The notes beneath the pieces were generated by a model, which had not been told where the DNA came from, made no database searches, and was given only the letters and a program-made list of their open reading frames with translations. This document shows, piece after piece, positions 28,502 through 38,841 of a stretch of DNA of 64,000 nucleotides (positions within the stretch are counted from its first letter, which is position 1; each line of letters opens with the position of its first letter). The position numbers and the translations under genes are program-made. This DNA comes from Renibacterium salmoninarum ATCC 33209 (GTDB lineage: Bacteria > Actinomycetota > Actinomycetes > Actinomycetales > Micrococcaceae): positions 2,852,001-2,916,000 of the forward strand of contig NC_010168.1 of NCBI RefSeq assembly GCF_000018885.1, given 5' to 3'.

Positions 28502-30028
28502 ATGGATGCTTTCGATGTCATAGTTGTTGGCGGTGGGCAGGTTGGCATGATGACCGCAGCGCTTTTGGATTCAGCGGGAGTTCGGGTGGCTGTTTTCGAA
28601 CGCAATAGCGAACCAAGCCATCAAACCCGCGGTTCCACGATGCACCCACGCACGCTTGAGATGTGCAGTACCCTCGACGCCGGCGACGGCCGTCGGGTGA
28701 GCGATGTACTGCTCGCCCAAGGTCTAAAGGTCTCAGGTCTTCACTACGGAACGCTTCCAGACTTTCTCGACTATCACGGCCTGGACTCCCCCTTTCCTTT
28801 CGGATTGATGATTGCGCAACACCGCACAGAGGCCGCACTCGCAGCACTTCTACGCCACCGAGGGGTGCCGGTATATCTTGGCGCCGAGGTGACCGAGGTG
28901 GAACAAACAGAAGATCAAGCGCGAATTCGTTGCAATGATCTTTGGTACTCCGCGAAATATCTGGTCGGAGCCGATGGTGCACGCAGCACTGTACGCAACT
29001 TCGCAGGAATTGAATTTTCTGGCACCACGCCCGATGAGATCGGCTACGTTGCGGACGTGTTCATGACAAATCCGCCGCAAGAAACCATTCATTATTGGAA
29101 TCAGGACTTCGGTCCAGCCAGTGTCGTCCCGCTAACTGACACCACAACTCGGGTATTTGGCATCCTGGCTCGCGACATCCACCTAACGGCTGAAGAGGTG
29201 CGCGCTCGGCAGGCCGTTCCGCTAACCACCTCCGATGTGCGTAACGCACTCATCGGCGTCACCGGCCAAGATTTTGGCATGCAAAGCGCGTCTTGGTTAT
29301 CTAAGTCAAGCCATTCAGCTCGACTCGCGACGAGCTTCCGGAACGGTCGCATCTTTCTCGCTGGCGACGCTGCTCACGTTCACTTCCCAGCTGGCGGCCA
29401 GGGGCTCAATGTTGGCATTCAGGATGCTGCCAATCTTGCCTGGAAGCTGGCGGCCGAGATCCAGGGCTGGGCGCCAGAGCGCCTGATCTCAGGTGCCGAA
29501 AGTTACGACGCCGAGCGTCGCCCGATTGCCGAACACGTCGTGTTCGACACGCAGGTACAAGATGCCCTGATGCATACATTTAGCCCGGCCGGCGCCGCAT
29601 TGCGTCAGCTGTTTAGCAGCTTTATTGCCCAAGGTGGCGAGGTTGCCCGGAAATTAGCGGGCTCGGTGTCCGGAATTGCGGTGGCCTACCCTCAGCATCA
29701 TGACGTCCACGAGCTAGTTGGCACCCGCGCGCCTGACCTTGTCTTGACTGAAGGTAATCTGCAACGCCAACTACAGCCTGATCGTTTCCTGCTCCTCGAT
29801 TTCGCTTCGAATGCTTCGTTGGAGAGCTTTGCTTCAACGCACGTGGAGGTACGGACTGCCCCACTACCGGCTGGCTCCCACCGAGCCAATTGGGCCGACG
29901 TGCAAGTGGCATTGATCCGGCCAGATGGATACATTGCGCATGCCGGGTCCTCGACGACGGGGCTAGCAGAGGTCATTGCGAGCTGGACTGAACCGAGCCT
30001 GCAGCCCCTGAACGGGCAGCTAGCGTAA
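28502..30028 (+). CDS. FAD-dependent aromatic hydroxylase-type monooxygenase
   Basis: 508 aa. The Rossmann FAD motif VVGGGQVG (about 8-15) and the second FAD segment GDAAHVHFPAGGQGLNVGIQD near residue 285 identify the PheA/TetX-like flavoprotein monooxygenases. The C-terminal thioredoxin-like domain is typical. These enzymes hydroxylate aromatic substrates with NAD(P)H; the substrate is unknown. The ATG at 28502 has AAAGGAG upstream. Divergent from the broken hydrolase, so the pair may once have formed a catabolic unit. Confidence 0.88.
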   Translation: MDAFDVIVVGGGQVGMMTAALLDSAGVRVAVFERNSEPSHQTRGSTMHPRTLEMCSTLDAGDGRRVSDVLLAQGLKVSGLHYGTLPDFLDYHGLDSPFPFGLMIAQHRTEAALAALLRHRGVPVYLGAEVTEVEQTEDQARIRCNDLWYSAKYLVGADGARSTVRNFAGIEFSGTTPDEIGYVADVFMTNPPQETIHYWNQDFGPASVVPLTDTTTRVFGILARDIHLTAEEVRARQAVPLTTSDVRNALIGVTGQDFGMQSASWLSKSSHSARLATSFRNGRIFLAGDAAHVHFPAGGQGLNVGIQDAANLAWKLAAEIQGWAPERLISGAESYDAERRPIAEHVVFDTQVQDALMHTFSPAGAALRQLFSSFIAQGGEVARKLAGSVSGIAVAYPQHHDVHELVGTRAPDLVLTEGNLQRQLQPDRFLLLDFASNASLESFASTHVEVRTAPLPAGSHRANWADVQVALIRPDGYIAHAGSSTTGLAEVIASWTEPSLQPLNGQLA

Positions 30029-30055
30029 GGCCACAACAGGTTGATCGAAAACAAG

Positions 30056-30091
30056 AAAACACTGGCCCGCCAATAGGCGGACCGGTGTTTT
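30056..30091. terminator. bidirectional terminator between FAD monooxygenase and tRNA-Ala
   Basis: AAAACACTGGCCCGCC (30056-30071), loop AATA, and the complementary arm ending GTGTTTT (30076-30091), with one mismatched position. T-rich on the plus side and, after inversion, on the minus side too. Confidence 0.85.
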
Positions 30092-30103
30092 GTATCTATC
30101 GTA

Positions 30104-30179
30104 TGGTGGAGGTAAGGGGATTCGAACCCCTGACCCCTTGCATGCCATGCAAGTGCGCTACCAGCTGCGCCATACCCCC
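30104..30179 (-). tRNA. tRNA-Ala (GGC)
   Basis: Acceptor GGGGGTA pairs with TACCTCC. The anticodon stem CTTGC/GCAAG holds loop ATGGCAT with anticodon GGC. The T-arm GGGGTTCGAATCCCC is canonical. The 3' CCA is encoded in the DNA (30104-30106). A terminator follows at 30056-30091. Confidence 0.96.
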
Positions 30180-30274
30180 ATATTCAGTTGTTTTGCTGCC
30201 GGAGTAACTTGTCTATCTTAGAACAGTTCTAAGACCCTTGCCAAATCCAGCACCGGCTGATCCGAGCTATGCAG

Positions 30275-30913
30275 CTAGCCTTCTTGTTGCACGGGCCGCT
30301 CCGGTAACGAACCGGCATTATGCTCGGTAAGTCGCCAGCCAGCGAGTTCGGATCGTTCTTCGATAACAGACCAATGACAATTGGCCAGACCCGACAGAAT
30401 TCCCCAAGATTCTGGGGCTAGGCCAAGGATCTTGGCTAATCCTGATCTTGCTGCGCCGCCGTGCGTGACCACGACGAGCAGGCCGTCGTTAGAGAGATCC
30501 TCTACCGCCGCCAAAACCACCTCGACCATCCGCTCCCCTACTTCAGTAGGGGTTTCACCGCCACCGGGCCGAACGTCCACCGCACCAGATTTCCATTGCG
30601 CGGATTCTTCAGGGAAGGCGAGGTCAATTTCAGCGAAGCTAGATCCTTCCCAGCTGCCAGCAAAAGTTTCTCGGAGCCGTGCGTCAACTCCAGGCGTCAG
30701 ACCAACAGCCGTCGCCAGATACGAAGCAGTTTCGCGAGCTCGGGAGAGATCCGAGCTCAAAATAATCTCTGGCTCAAGTACCGCGAGCAAAGTGGCTGCC
30801 CGCTGCGCCTCTAACTTGCCGACGTCGTCAAGCGGGATATCTGCTTGGCCTTGAAACCGGCCACTAGCGTTCCACTCCGTCCGACCGTGCCGAAGATACA
30901 GGACTCGCTTCAT
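30275..30913 (-). CDS. histidine phosphatase (phosphoglycerate mutase family)
   Basis: 212 aa with the catalytic LRHGRTEWN motif (from residue 7, phospho-accepting His) and a second His in VVTHGGAARSG near 153. It resembles the actinobacterial PhoE/GpmB-like proteins encoded after rsfS. The ATG at 30913 overlaps the rsfS stop (ATGA), so it is translationally coupled. Substrate unknown. Confidence 0.9.
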   Translation of the reverse strand: MKRVLYLRHGRTEWNASGRFQGQADIPLDDVGKLEAQRAATLLAVLEPEIILSSDLSRARETASYLATAVGLTPGVDARLRETFAGSWEGSSFAEIDLAFPEESAQWKSGAVDVRPGGGETPTEVGERMVEVVLAAVEDLSNDGLLVVVTHGGAARSGLAKILGLAPESWGILSGLANCHWSVIEERSELAGWRLTEHNAGSLPERPVQQEG

Positions 30914-31272
30914 GAATCGAGTTGCAGATCCACCACTGGGCAGTCTTTCCACAGCCGATCGAGGGCATAGAAGACCCGATCTTCTTCATGCTGAACGTGC
31001 ACCACAACTTCGATGTAGTCCAGTAATACCCAACGTCCTTCAGAACGACCTTCGCGACGAACCGGGCGGAGGTTTTGCTTGAGCATTTCCTCCTCGATTC
31101 CGTCCACGATGGCGTTGACTTGCCTTTCGCTGGGCGCGGAGGCAATCAAGAAAATATCCGTGATAGCTAGTTGATCGCTCACATCCAATGCGACGATATC
31201 TAGGGCCAGTTTCTCGGAAGCAGCGTGCGCAGCGGCACGTGCTAGGGCGAGAGAACTATCAGTAGCGGTCAA
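30910..31272 (-). CDS. rsfS: ribosome silencing factor RsfS
   Basis: About 120 aa, DUF143/RsfS. The factor binds ribosomal protein L14 and blocks 50S-30S joining in starvation. Signatures: DVSDQLAITDIFLIASAPSE and RWVLLDYIEVVVHVQHEEDR. A TTG at 31272 preceded by GAGGAG is the likely start; an upstream TTG at 31284 overlaps that site. Operon: nadD - 31294 gene - rsfS - histidine phosphatase. Confidence 0.93.
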   Translation of the reverse strand: MTATDSSLALARAAAHAASEKLALDIVALDVSDQLAITDIFLIASAPSERQVNAIVDGIEEEMLKQNLRPVRREGRSEGRWVLLDYIEVVVHVQHEEDRVFYALDRLWKDCPVVDLQLDS

Positions 31273-31293
31273 TGTGCTCCTCAAATGGGTGGC

Positions 31294-32742
31294 TCAACGA
31301 GCCATCAATGTAATGATGATCATGCTTACTCCTGCAATCAATGCGCCGAGGCCAATAACAGCCACACCCCATTGCAAAAATCGGTTTCGCTGGACCCGGC
31401 CAAGGCCTGCGGTAACGGCATCCAGCGGTTCTAAACCATGCGCGCGCTGCGCAGGCATTGGCGCAACTTCGCCGTCTTTCAAGGCAAGGGACTGATCAGC
31501 ATTATTTTTGCCGATTACCGCTGGACGAACTCGCGCTGCCTGTTCCGCTAACCGCAGCACTTGCGCGCGGCTGCGTTGGTTCGATTCATCCGCAGCCGAA
31601 GCTTGGTCTGCGGTTGGCGCGGCCACCGCTGGCATAGATTTCGGTGGCCGATTGGGCCGAAGCAAGGTTGGATTGGATCTGGTCACAACCGGAACGTGTG
31701 AAGTTGCTGGCGCTTGTAAAACTGGACGCTCAACGCCGGGTACCTTCACAAACTGCAGTGGAGTCACCATCGCGAGGTTATACGCCGTTGTGGGGTCATT
31801 GAGTTTCTGTCTGGCGTCAGCGCTTTCTTCGGCGAGCCGAGCACGCGCTTGAGCCCGTTCGTTCAGAATAGCCGCCCGCTCTGCCAAAGCTTTTTGCTGT
31901 GCTAAAACTTCAAGATCTACCGTCAACGGATCCCCGTTTGGCGGCATCGACTCGAGCTGTGTTCGAGCATCGTTGACGAGCGCATCGCGCTCAGCTAGCG
32001 CGGTCGCCATCGACGACGATGCTTCTGCGTTATCGCTAGGCATTGGTTTCGCTGCCGCCAAGGAATCGGCGTCGAGAATTTGCAGCGGATTTGTGGCTGG
32101 CGCACGATCGGCGTCAATCTGCTGCTTCCGCAATAGCTTTCGTGAAGGTAGCGGTGCTTCAACTTCAACCGCATCGACAACTTCCCGATATGCTCTGAGC
32201 GCCGCTCGATCACGGGCTCTGACTTCGGAGCTTCGTTCGACACGATCTGGAGCTGTACCGTCTGCTGGCACATCGAGCGCGCGGCGGCTCCTTCGTTGTT
32301 CGTTGGCTGCCAGCTCGACCCCCTCGGGCAGGTCAGTACCGGATGAAGTAGCAACCGGCGACGCGGCAGCGGAGGTCGACGGCGGTTTTGTTGGAGCTTC
32401 AGGCAGCGCAAGTGGCAGTGGAGCTACCGCAGCATTTCGAGCTCGTTCTTCAGCCCGTCGAGTCTGTCTTGTTGACTCCTGCGCGCGTCGGCTTCGCGCG
32501 GTGCTCTGAGTGGACTCTACAAGCTGACCTTCGGCAGGCTCTGAATTGCCCGTCAAGGGGGCCGCATGCGAACCATGGTGGCGTACCGGAGCGACTTCTT
32601 GAACCGGTTCAGCAGAACTTTCAGGGCTGGGAAACAACGGCACCGAAGGATACGCCGGTGCCTCGACCTCGTTTGACGAGGTGGAAAGCTGCGCACGCCG
32701 CAAGTCTTTGCGGCTTCGTGGCTGCTCGGCGTCCTGGCTCAT
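31294..32742 (-). CDS. low-complexity hypothetical protein with C-terminal membrane anchor
   Basis: 482 aa. Mostly disordered and charged, rich in Ala, Arg, Glu, Ser and Pro, with repeated RAxxRR-type tracts. One C-terminal hydrophobic helix (about residues 455-478, FLQWGVAVIGLGALIAGV) would anchor it with the bulk in the cytoplasm. The ATG at 32742 has GGAAG upstream. Proteins of this kind occur between nadD and rsfS in related actinobacteria, from memory. No domain recognised. Confidence 0.75.
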   Translation of the reverse strand: MSQDAEQPRSRKDLRRAQLSTSSNEVEAPAYPSVPLFPSPESSAEPVQEVAPVRHHGSHAAPLTGNSEPAEGQLVESTQSTARSRRAQESTRQTRRAEERARNAAVAPLPLALPEAPTKPPSTSAAASPVATSSGTDLPEGVELAANEQRRSRRALDVPADGTAPDRVERSSEVRARDRAALRAYREVVDAVEVEAPLPSRKLLRKQQIDADRAPATNPLQILDADSLAAAKPMPSDNAEASSSMATALAERDALVNDARTQLESMPPNGDPLTVDLEVLAQQKALAERAAILNERAQARARLAEESADARQKLNDPTTAYNLAMVTPLQFVKVPGVERPVLQAPATSHVPVVTRSNPTLLRPNRPPKSMPAVAAPTADQASAADESNQRSRAQVLRLAEQAARVRPAVIGKNNADQSLALKDGEVAPMPAQRAHGLEPLDAVTAGLGRVQRNRFLQWGVAVIGLGALIAGVSMIIITLMAR

Positions 32743-32773
32743 ACTTGCGTCTTCCACTGTTCGTTCGTGCTGG

Positions 32774-33409
32774 TCACTGGTTTTCTTGATCTTCGCCCTG
32801 CTGGTACAGGCCGTGCTTGCCGATGTATTGCACGACGCCGTCTGGCACCAAATACCAGACGGGACGCGCCGAAGCCACACGATCGCGACAATCAGTCGAA
32901 GATATCGCCATAGCGGGCACCTCCAAAAGGCTTACGTCCTTGCGTCCTGCGTCATCCAATACATGCCCTGGTCGAGTGACGCCGACAAAGTGCGCCAACG
33001 ACCAAAGCTCATCACTATCTTTCCATGACATGATCTGAGCCATAGCGTCCGCGCCGGTAATGAAGAACAAATCCGCATCCGGCCGCCTTTGACGCAAATC
33101 TCGCAAGGTGTCGATCGTGTAGGTCAACCCGGGTCGATCAATATCCACCAGGCTCACGGTGAAACGCGGATTTGCCGCAGTTGCAATGACCGTCATGAGA
33201 TAACGATGCTCAGCTTCGCTGACCTGACGTTTAGCCTTCTGCCAAGGTTCCCCCGTTGGCACGAAGACGACCTCGTCCAGTTCGAACCTGGCAGCGACCT
33301 CACTTGCTGCAACCAGGTGGCCGTGATGAATCGGGTCGAACGTGCCACCCATAACACCCAGCCGCACCCGGCGATTCGGATCACCATGCGGAATCGTGCC
33401 GAGTCGCAC
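32774..33409 (-). CDS. nadD: nicotinate-nucleotide adenylyltransferase
   Basis: About 211 aa; adenylates NaMN to deamido-NAD. The nucleotidyltransferase motif [11 protein letters not shown] is at about residues 21-31, with [11 protein letters not shown] and the late ISSTD (ISSTxxR-type) motif. The GTG at 33409 just after the upstream gene's stop is the most plausible start; the frame extends much further upstream over that gene and is not believed. Intact. Confidence 0.9.
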   Translation of the reverse strand: MRLGTIPHGDPNRRVRLGVMGGTFDPIHHGHLVAASEVAARFELDEVVFVPTGEPWQKAKRQVSEAEHRYLMTVIATAANPRFTVSLVDIDRPGLTYTIDTLRDLRQRRPDADLFFITGADAMAQIMSWKDSDELWSLAHFVGVTRPGHVLDDAGRKDVSLLEVPAMAISSTDCRDRVASARPVWYLVPDGVVQYIGKHGLYQQGEDQENQ

Positions 33410-33416
33410 TTGCTGC

Positions 33417-33665
33417 TCAGTGATTGGAGGTCGCCTTGACCTCGCCGTGATCGTGGTTATTCGTGTGTTGGCGATGCGGATCTGGCTCTTCTTCATGAGC
33501 TTCATGACGGTTACCGAGGTTGGTAAACGACATGGTGATGAACATGAGCAAGAGCAGCACCAGAATTGCCACCACGCCGAACATCCAGAACGGCATAAAT
33601 AAGGGGGCCGGCTCCTCATGCTCGCTTGCGGCAATGACGGCTGCTCCGACGAGCTGGGTCAGCAT
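33417..33665 (-). CDS. small membrane protein (82 aa) upstream of nadD
   Basis: One strong hydrophobic helix (about 25-48, [19 protein letters not shown]), then [11 protein letters not shown] and a His/Asp/Glu-rich tail. A short membrane protein at this position, between proA and nadD, is common in Arthrobacter-type genomes. No known function. It ends eight bases before the nadD GTG. Confidence 0.7.
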   Translation of the reverse strand: MLTQLVGAAVIAASEHEEPAPLFMPFWMFGVVAILVLLLLMFITMSFTNLGNRHEAHEEEPDPHRQHTNNHDHGEVKATSNH

Positions 33666-33721
33666 TTTTCTCCCTGTAATCGATTCTGGGGAATTTTCTT
33701 ATCGACACCATGTTACGCGGC

Positions 33722-35068
33722 TTAGCCGCGAACTTGGCCCTCGCCATGCACAATCCACTTGGTTGTGGTCAATTCGGCCAATCCCATGGGCCCGCGGGCA
33801 TGCAACTTTTGGGTAGAAATACCCACTTCGGCGCCAAGTCCAAACTCACCGCCGTCGGTAAATCTGGTCGACGCATTCACGATTACTGCCGCCGAATCAA
33901 TCTCAGCGACGAACTTCTCGGTGTTGAGCAGATTATTCGACAAGATTGCTTCGGTATGACCTGTGGTCCAGCGACGAATGTGCTTGATGGCCTGATCAAG
34001 CGAATCGACCATCGCCACGGCCAGATCAAGATCCATATATTCAGTGGCCCAATCATGATCGTCAGCCAGCACCGCCACTACCCCGGCTGGGAGCTTTGCC
34101 ATGATGCGCTCATCGACGTGCAATCGCACGCCAGCAGCGGCCAAAGCGGACAGGACTGGCCCAAGTGCCTTGGAGCCTTCGTGCACCAAAAGTGTCTCTA
34201 CCGTGTTGCAAACACTGGGCCGCTGTGTTTTGGAATTCAATAAGATTTCGACCGAAGACTCGACGGCGGCAGATTCGTCGATGAAAATGTGCACATTACC
34301 CTCACCGGTTTCGATCACCGGCACCGACGAATTGTCAACGACCGTCTGAATCAACTCATGGCCACCACGTGGAATCAGCACATCCACTCGTCCACGAGCT
34401 CGCATCAAGGCAGCAGCACCCTCGCGTCCAAAGGAATCGACGCTTTGGACCGCGTCAACCGATAGCCCCACCTTCTCCAAGGCATCCCGCATGACATTCA
34501 GTAATGCCGTGTTCGTTTGCGCCACCGCGCTACCGCCACGCAAAATCACGGCATTGCCGCTCTTGAGCGCCAAACCGGCAATATCTATCGTGACGTTGGG
34601 CCGCGCTTCGTAAATCGCGGCTATTACGCCCATCGGCACGTTGACCTGTTGCAGCCGAAGTCCGTTTGGCAGGGTCTGCCCGCGAACAACTGTGCCCACT
34701 GGATCAGGCAGTGCGGCAAGGTTTTCCAATGCCACCGCAAGTTTCTTTATCCGCTCCTGATTCAGCGACATCCGATCCAGCAATGCGTCCGAAGTGCCGG
34801 ATTCCTTGGCCGCCGCGATATCAGCCGCATTCGCTGACAGCACATTGTCTTGGCGGGCCAACAGTTCATGAGCAATAGCTAACAGGGCACGGTCTTTCCA
34901 GGCTCGATTAGCGCGACTAAGTTTGCGGGCTGCAGTCCTTGATCGGTCCGCGATCGCAAAGACCGCAGCTTCGACCGGCACGTTATCCGCCGGAGACGAA
35001 TTCTGCACGCCGTCCTGCTTGGCGTCATCTGCCGTGGAGGCGGTCGCTGAACTGATGAGCTCTGTCAT
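33722..35068 (-). CDS. proA: gamma-glutamyl phosphate reductase
   Basis: 448 aa; reduces gamma-glutamyl phosphate to glutamate semialdehyde in proline synthesis. Aldehyde-dehydrogenase fold with the catalytic cysteine in RPSVCNTVETLL and the GKSGNAVILRGG-type segment near 176. Long Ser/Ala N-terminal extension (about 35 residues). It follows proB by 44 bases. Confidence 0.94.
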   Translation of the reverse strand: MTELISSATASTADDAKQDGVQNSSPADNVPVEAAVFAIADRSRTAARKLSRANRAWKDRALLAIAHELLARQDNVLSANAADIAAAKESGTSDALLDRMSLNQERIKKLAVALENLAALPDPVGTVVRGQTLPNGLRLQQVNVPMGVIAAIYEARPNVTIDIAGLALKSGNAVILRGGSAVAQTNTALLNVMRDALEKVGLSVDAVQSVDSFGREGAAALMRARGRVDVLIPRGGHELIQTVVDNSSVPVIETGEGNVHIFIDESAAVESSVEILLNSKTQRPSVCNTVETLLVHEGSKALGPVLSALAAAGVRLHVDERIMAKLPAGVVAVLADDHDWATEYMDLDLAVAMVDSLDQAIKHIRRWTTGHTEAILSNNLLNTEKFVAEIDSAAVIVNASTRFTDGGEFGLGAEVGISTQKLHARGPMGLAELTTTKWIVHGEGQVRG

Positions 35069-35112
35069 GGATCAAGTGTAATCGCGCGCAGTAGACGAGC
35101 AGAAGTTGGGGA

Positions 35113-36246
35113 TCAAATGAGAACTAAGTCATCCACATGGACGACGGCGCGGACGTAGTCTCGGCCCAATTCTCCGGCTAGATCCTTAGTTTTCTTGCCC
35201 AGCATCGTTGGCAATTCCGCGGCGTCATAATTGACCAAGCCGTGCGCAAACGTGCGGCCCGCTAAGTCAACTAATTCAACGGCGTCGCCCGCTTCGAACT
35301 CGCCGGACACTGCTTTGATTCCGGCTGGCAATAAGGATTTATGTCGTTCCCGGATGGCAGCAACGGCGCCGTCGTCCAGAGTTAACTTTCCGTGGGTGCT
35401 AGCCAGATGTGCCAGCCATAGCAACCGAATCGGACGTCGTTCGCCATGCAAACTAAACCAGGTGCCCACATCGGCACCGGCCAAAGCCGCCTCGGCATTC
35501 GCTGCTGAAGTAACTAAAGCTGGTGTGCCAAACCCTGCCGCGATGGACGCAGCTTGGACTTTGGTCGCCATTCCGCCAGTACCCACTCCAGCGGAACCGA
35601 CCGAGCCAATCTTGATTCCGGCAAGATCCTCAGGGCTGCTTATCTGCTCAATTCGCCGGGCTCCGGTGTTTGGCGGCCCGTCGTAGACCGCATCGACGTC
35701 GGAAAGCAGCACCATTGCGTCGGCCTTGACGAGGTGCGCCACCAGAGCTGCTAATCGATCGTTGTCACCAAAGCGAATCTCGTGTGTTGCCACGGTGTCA
35801 TTTTCATTCACGATGGGAAGTACACCGAGATTAAGTAGGCGCTCCAATGCTCTGTACACATTGGCATATTGGGTGCGTCGGGTGAGATCTTCTGCTGTGA
35901 GCAGCACCTGACTAACCGTGACATTGTGGCTACCAAAAGCGGCACCGTAGCGGGCCATCAACAGGCTCTGCCCCACGCTCGCAGCCGACTGCTGCGTCGC
36001 TAGATCCTTAGGACGTCGGGCCAAGCCCAAAGGGGCTAACCCGGCCGCGATCGCACCTGAGGAGACTAAAATAATCTCGGCGCCTTGCTTCTTTCGAGCC
36101 GCCAATACATCGACAAGCTGACTAAGCGCCTGCTCAGATATGCCGCCACTTACCGAGGTGAGTGAGGAAGACCCGACTTTAACGACGATTCGAGAGGCAG
36201 TTTTTAAGAGCTCTCGACCGCCGACGACGACGCTATCAGAGCGCAT
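35113..36246 (-). CDS. proB: glutamate 5-kinase
   Basis: 377 aa; phosphorylates glutamate as the first committed step of proline synthesis. Amino-acid-kinase fold: [23 protein letters not shown], and the [19 protein letters not shown] loop. A C-terminal PUA domain (about 285-370) is present. The ATG at 36246 lies inside the end of obg, an 11-base overlap, indicating coupling. The longer in-frame extension upstream is out of place over obg and is rejected. Confidence 0.94.
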   Translation of the reverse strand: MRSDSVVVGGRELLKTASRIVVKVGSSSLTSVSGGISEQALSQLVDVLAARKKQGAEIILVSSGAIAAGLAPLGLARRPKDLATQQSAASVGQSLLMARYGAAFGSHNVTVSQVLLTAEDLTRRTQYANVYRALERLLNLGVLPIVNENDTVATHEIRFGDNDRLAALVAHLVKADAMVLLSDVDAVYDGPPNTGARRIEQISSPEDLAGIKIGSVGSAGVGTGGMATKVQAASIAAGFGTPALVTSAANAEAALAGADVGTWFSLHGERRPIRLLWLAHLASTHGKLTLDDGAVAAIRERHKSLLPAGIKAVSGEFEAGDAVELVDLAGRTFAHGLVNYDAAELPTMLGKKTKDLAGELGRDYVRAVVHVDDLVLI

Positions 36247-37840
36247 CGCCGTCGTCCGTGCTGGCAGCTTCTCGACTTTCATGCGCTTCGCGGTCACGGC
36301 GAGCAGACACAGATTCGGTCCAAATGCCTGCTTTTCGCTCTGACTCAAGCTCAGCTCGCGCAGCAGATTTCGCGTCCCGCCGCTCTTGATACTCTTCACG
36401 TTTTTGCGATCGGGTTGGACGGTCGCCCAGATCCGTAAAACGAGGATCGGTGCCACGAGGCCCGCTCAGCAATTCGGCACCGGCCATCATGGTGGGCTCC
36501 CAATCGAAGACCACGGCATTTTCGCCATCTTCACCGATTACCACGGTGTCGCCGGGTTTAGCGCCCTTTTTGAAAAGTCCGTCTTCAACACCTAATTTGT
36601 TCAGGCGCTCTGCCAAGTAGCCGATTGCTTCTTCGTTAGTGAAGTCCGTTTGCTTCACCCAACGCACTGGCTTAGCACCAAGAACTCGGAACAACGGCTC
36701 CAAATTGCGCTCTTCGGGGCGAATGGTGAATTCTTTGCGATTGACCGCACGTGGCCGAAGGACTGGCGGGGTAATTTTGGCTGTGACGACAGTTGCTCGC
36801 GCCCGCGCTGCGGTGACTAGTTCTGCCATGGCAAAGGAAAGCTGGCGCAATCCTTCATGGGAAGAAGCGGAAACCTCGAAGACGCGGTAGCCGCGACCCT
36901 CTAATTCGGCGCGAACGAACTCTGCCATATCTTTACCGTCAGGGGTGTCGATCTTATTCAACGCCACGAGCTTTGGCCGCTCGTTAAGCGGAATAACTTC
37001 GCCGTCAACACCCGCGTAGCTCATATCAACCGCGTACTTTTCAAGCTCCGCTTCAATAATCGCTAAATCGCTAAGAGGATCTCGATCTGATTCGAGCGTC
37101 GCAGTATCCAACACATGCACAAGTGCGGTACAACGCTCAACGTGGCGCAGGAAGTGGTGGCCAAGACCTTTGCCTTCACTAGCACCTTCAATAAGCCCAG
37201 GCACATCGGCAATGGTGAAGCGAACTTCGCCCGCTTCCACGACGCCAAGATTTGGAATCAAGGTGGTGAAGGGGTAATCCGCAATTTTGGGTCGTGCGGC
37301 GCTCATCGCAGCGATGAGGCTGGACTTACCAGCCGATGGGAAGCCAACGAGTGCGATGTCTGCAATCGATTTGAGTTCCAGTACGATATCGGAGGCTTCT
37401 CCGTCTACGCCGAGCAACGCGAATCCTGGCGCACGGCGTTTCTGTGAGGACAGCGAAGAATTACCCAAGCCACCTTGGCCACCGGCTGCAGCAACATACT
37501 CGGTACCTTCACCAACCAAGTCAGCCAAGACTTCACCGTCTTTAGTTTTCACCACGGTGCCGTCAGGGACCGGCAAGATCAGCGTTTCGCCTTGCTTGCC
37601 GCCACGCCAATCGCCCATTCCTTGGCCACCGTTACTCGCGTGTCGGTGCGGTGCGTGGTGGTAGTCCAAGAGCGTGGTTGTTTGGTGCGAAACCCGCAGG
37701 ATGACGTTACCGCCGTCGCCACCATTGCCGCCGTCGGGACCACCCAGGGGCTTGAATTTTTCGCGCTTGACCGAAACGCAACCGTGGCCACCAGAGCCAC
37801 CTGAGACGTGGAGCACCACTCTGTCAACAAAGCTTGCCAT
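36236..37840 (-). CDS. obg: Obg GTPase (CgtA)
   Basis: 534 aa. The N-terminal Obg fold ([20 protein letters not shown] with Gly-rich loops) is followed by a G domain: G1 [11 protein letters not shown]3 DVPGL, G4 NKID. The OCT domain and a charged tail follow. The protein acts in 50S maturation and stress response. Start at 37840 with AAGGAG. A TAGATTATAGAT -10-like sequence sits upstream of its leader. Confidence 0.96.
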   Translation of the reverse strand: MASFVDRVVLHVSGGSGGHGCVSVKREKFKPLGGPDGGNGGDGGNVILRVSHQTTTLLDYHHAPHRHASNGGQGMGDWRGGKQGETLILPVPDGTVVKTKDGEVLADLVGEGTEYVAAAGGQGGLGNSSLSSQKRRAPGFALLGVDGEASDIVLELKSIADIALVGFPSAGKSSLIAAMSAARPKIADYPFTTLIPNLGVVEAGEVRFTIADVPGLIEGASEGKGLGHHFLRHVERCTALVHVLDTATLESDRDPLSDLAIIEAELEKYAVDMSYAGVDGEVIPLNERPKLVALNKIDTPDGKDMAEFVRAELEGRGYRVFEVSASSHEGLRQLSFAMAELVTAARARATVVTAKITPPVLRPRAVNRKEFTIRPEERNLEPLFRVLGAKPVRWVKQTDFTNEEAIGYLAERLNKLGVEDGLFKKGAKPGDTVVIGEDGENAVVFDWEPTMMAGAELLSGPRGTDPRFTDLGDRPTRSQKREEYQERRDAKSAARAELESERKAGIWTESVSARRDREAHESREAASTDDGDAL

Positions 37841-37897
37841 CGTGATCTCCTTGAATTCAGGGGGCTGGTATCTATAATCTAGGACCAGCTTAAAACA

Positions 37898-37931
37898 GCG
37901 GTGGAGCGAGCCGTTCGGCCCGCTCCACCGC
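37898..37931 (-). terminator. terminator after rplU-rpmA, before obg
   Basis: GCGGTGGAGCG (37898-37908) pairs with 37921-37931, extended by GCC/GGC across one mismatch. On the minus strand it is followed by TGTTTTAAG. It separates the ribosomal-protein pair from the obg-proB-proA unit. Confidence 0.8.
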
Positions 37932-37955
37932 AAAAAATTGTGCTTAGTGCCGAAA

Positions 37956-38219
37956 TTACTCGGCTGCTGCAGCTACAACGATGTTCACAACGCGGCGTCC
38001 GCCACGTGCGCCGAACTCAACTGCACCAGCTTCCAGTGCGAAGAGAGTGTCATCCTTGCCACGGCCAACGCCTGCGCCGGGGTGGAAGTGGGTGCCGCGC
38101 TGGCGGACGATGATCTCGCCTGCTTTGACGACCTGGCCGCCGAAACGCTTCACGCCCAAGTACTGTGCGTTGGAATCCCGACCGTTACGAGTCGAACTCG
38201 CGCCCTTTTTATGTGCCAT
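37956..38219 (-). CDS. rpmA: 50S ribosomal protein L27
   Basis: 87 aa. Starts [20 protein letters not shown], the standard L27 N-terminus without a cleavable leader, and contains [15 protein letters not shown]. It lies 31 bases downstream of rplU. GGAAAAACA precedes the ATG. Confidence 0.97.
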   Translation of the reverse strand: MAHKKGASSTRNGRDSNAQYLGVKRFGGQVVKAGEIIVRQRGTHFHPGAGVGRGKDDTLFALEAGAVEFGARGGRRVVNIVVAAAAE

Positions 38220-38250
38220 TGTTTTTCCTGCCTTGAGTCTCTAAGGATGC

Positions 38251-38559
38251 TTACGCGATCGAGGTGACTTTGACCTTGGTCAACGCCTGGCGGTGGCCCT
38301 GGCGCTTCTTGTAACCGGTCTTGTTCTTGAACTTCTGAATGACAATCTTCGGACCACGGAGGTCTTCGAGGATCTCTGCCTTTACCTTGACCTTTGCCAG
38401 GTCTTTCGCATCCGAGGTGATCTTCTCACCATCAACCAGGAGAACAGCAGGCAGCTCAATGGTGCTGCCAACTCCACCGGGGACGCGGTTCAGGGTCACG
38501 AAGTCTCCAACGGAAACCTTCTCTTGGCGGCCGCCTGCGCGGACAATCGCGTAAACCAC
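38251..38559 (-). CDS. rplU: 50S ribosomal protein L21
   Basis: 102 aa with [17 protein letters not shown] at the N-terminus and [15 protein letters not shown] near the end, the L21 signature. The GTG at 38559 gives the standard MVYAIV start; the frame is open for 46 codons more, without similarity. First gene of rplU-rpmA. The 282 bases upstream contain the promoter region; no distinct leader structure is evident. Confidence 0.95.
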   Translation of the reverse strand: MVYAIVRAGGRQEKVSVGDFVTLNRVPGGVGSTIELPAVLLVDGEKITSDAKDLAKVKVKAEILEDLRGPKIVIQKFKNKTGYKKRQGHRQALTKVKVTSIA

Positions 38560-38841
38560 TGGGTAACTCACTTCTCTCGACGATAAAAAACTAAAGTTTG
38601 CGTGCGGAAACTGATTGCTTCCGTTCTCAGGATCTGCTTGTGCCACTCGCCGAGGGAATCTGAGCATCTTCGCTGTGATTTTCACTGCGAAAGACACGAC
38701 CCAATAACTGCGTATGCACCGACAGTCCAGAATACGCCATGAAGCGCTGACACTGCAAATGCACGAACTTCTCGATACTTCGAATTAACTCAGTTTCACC
38801 AAGAGCTCGAATGGCTGCGCGGCGAACCGTGCCTGTCCATA

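Noticed and set aside
33410..33634. 75-codon N-terminal extension of NadD
   Set aside because: It is Cys/Trp-rich shadow translation over the small membrane protein gene, with no family similarity.
36247..36456. 70-codon extension of ProB
   Set aside because: It overlaps the obg coding sequence; the ATG at 36246 gives the standard ProB length.
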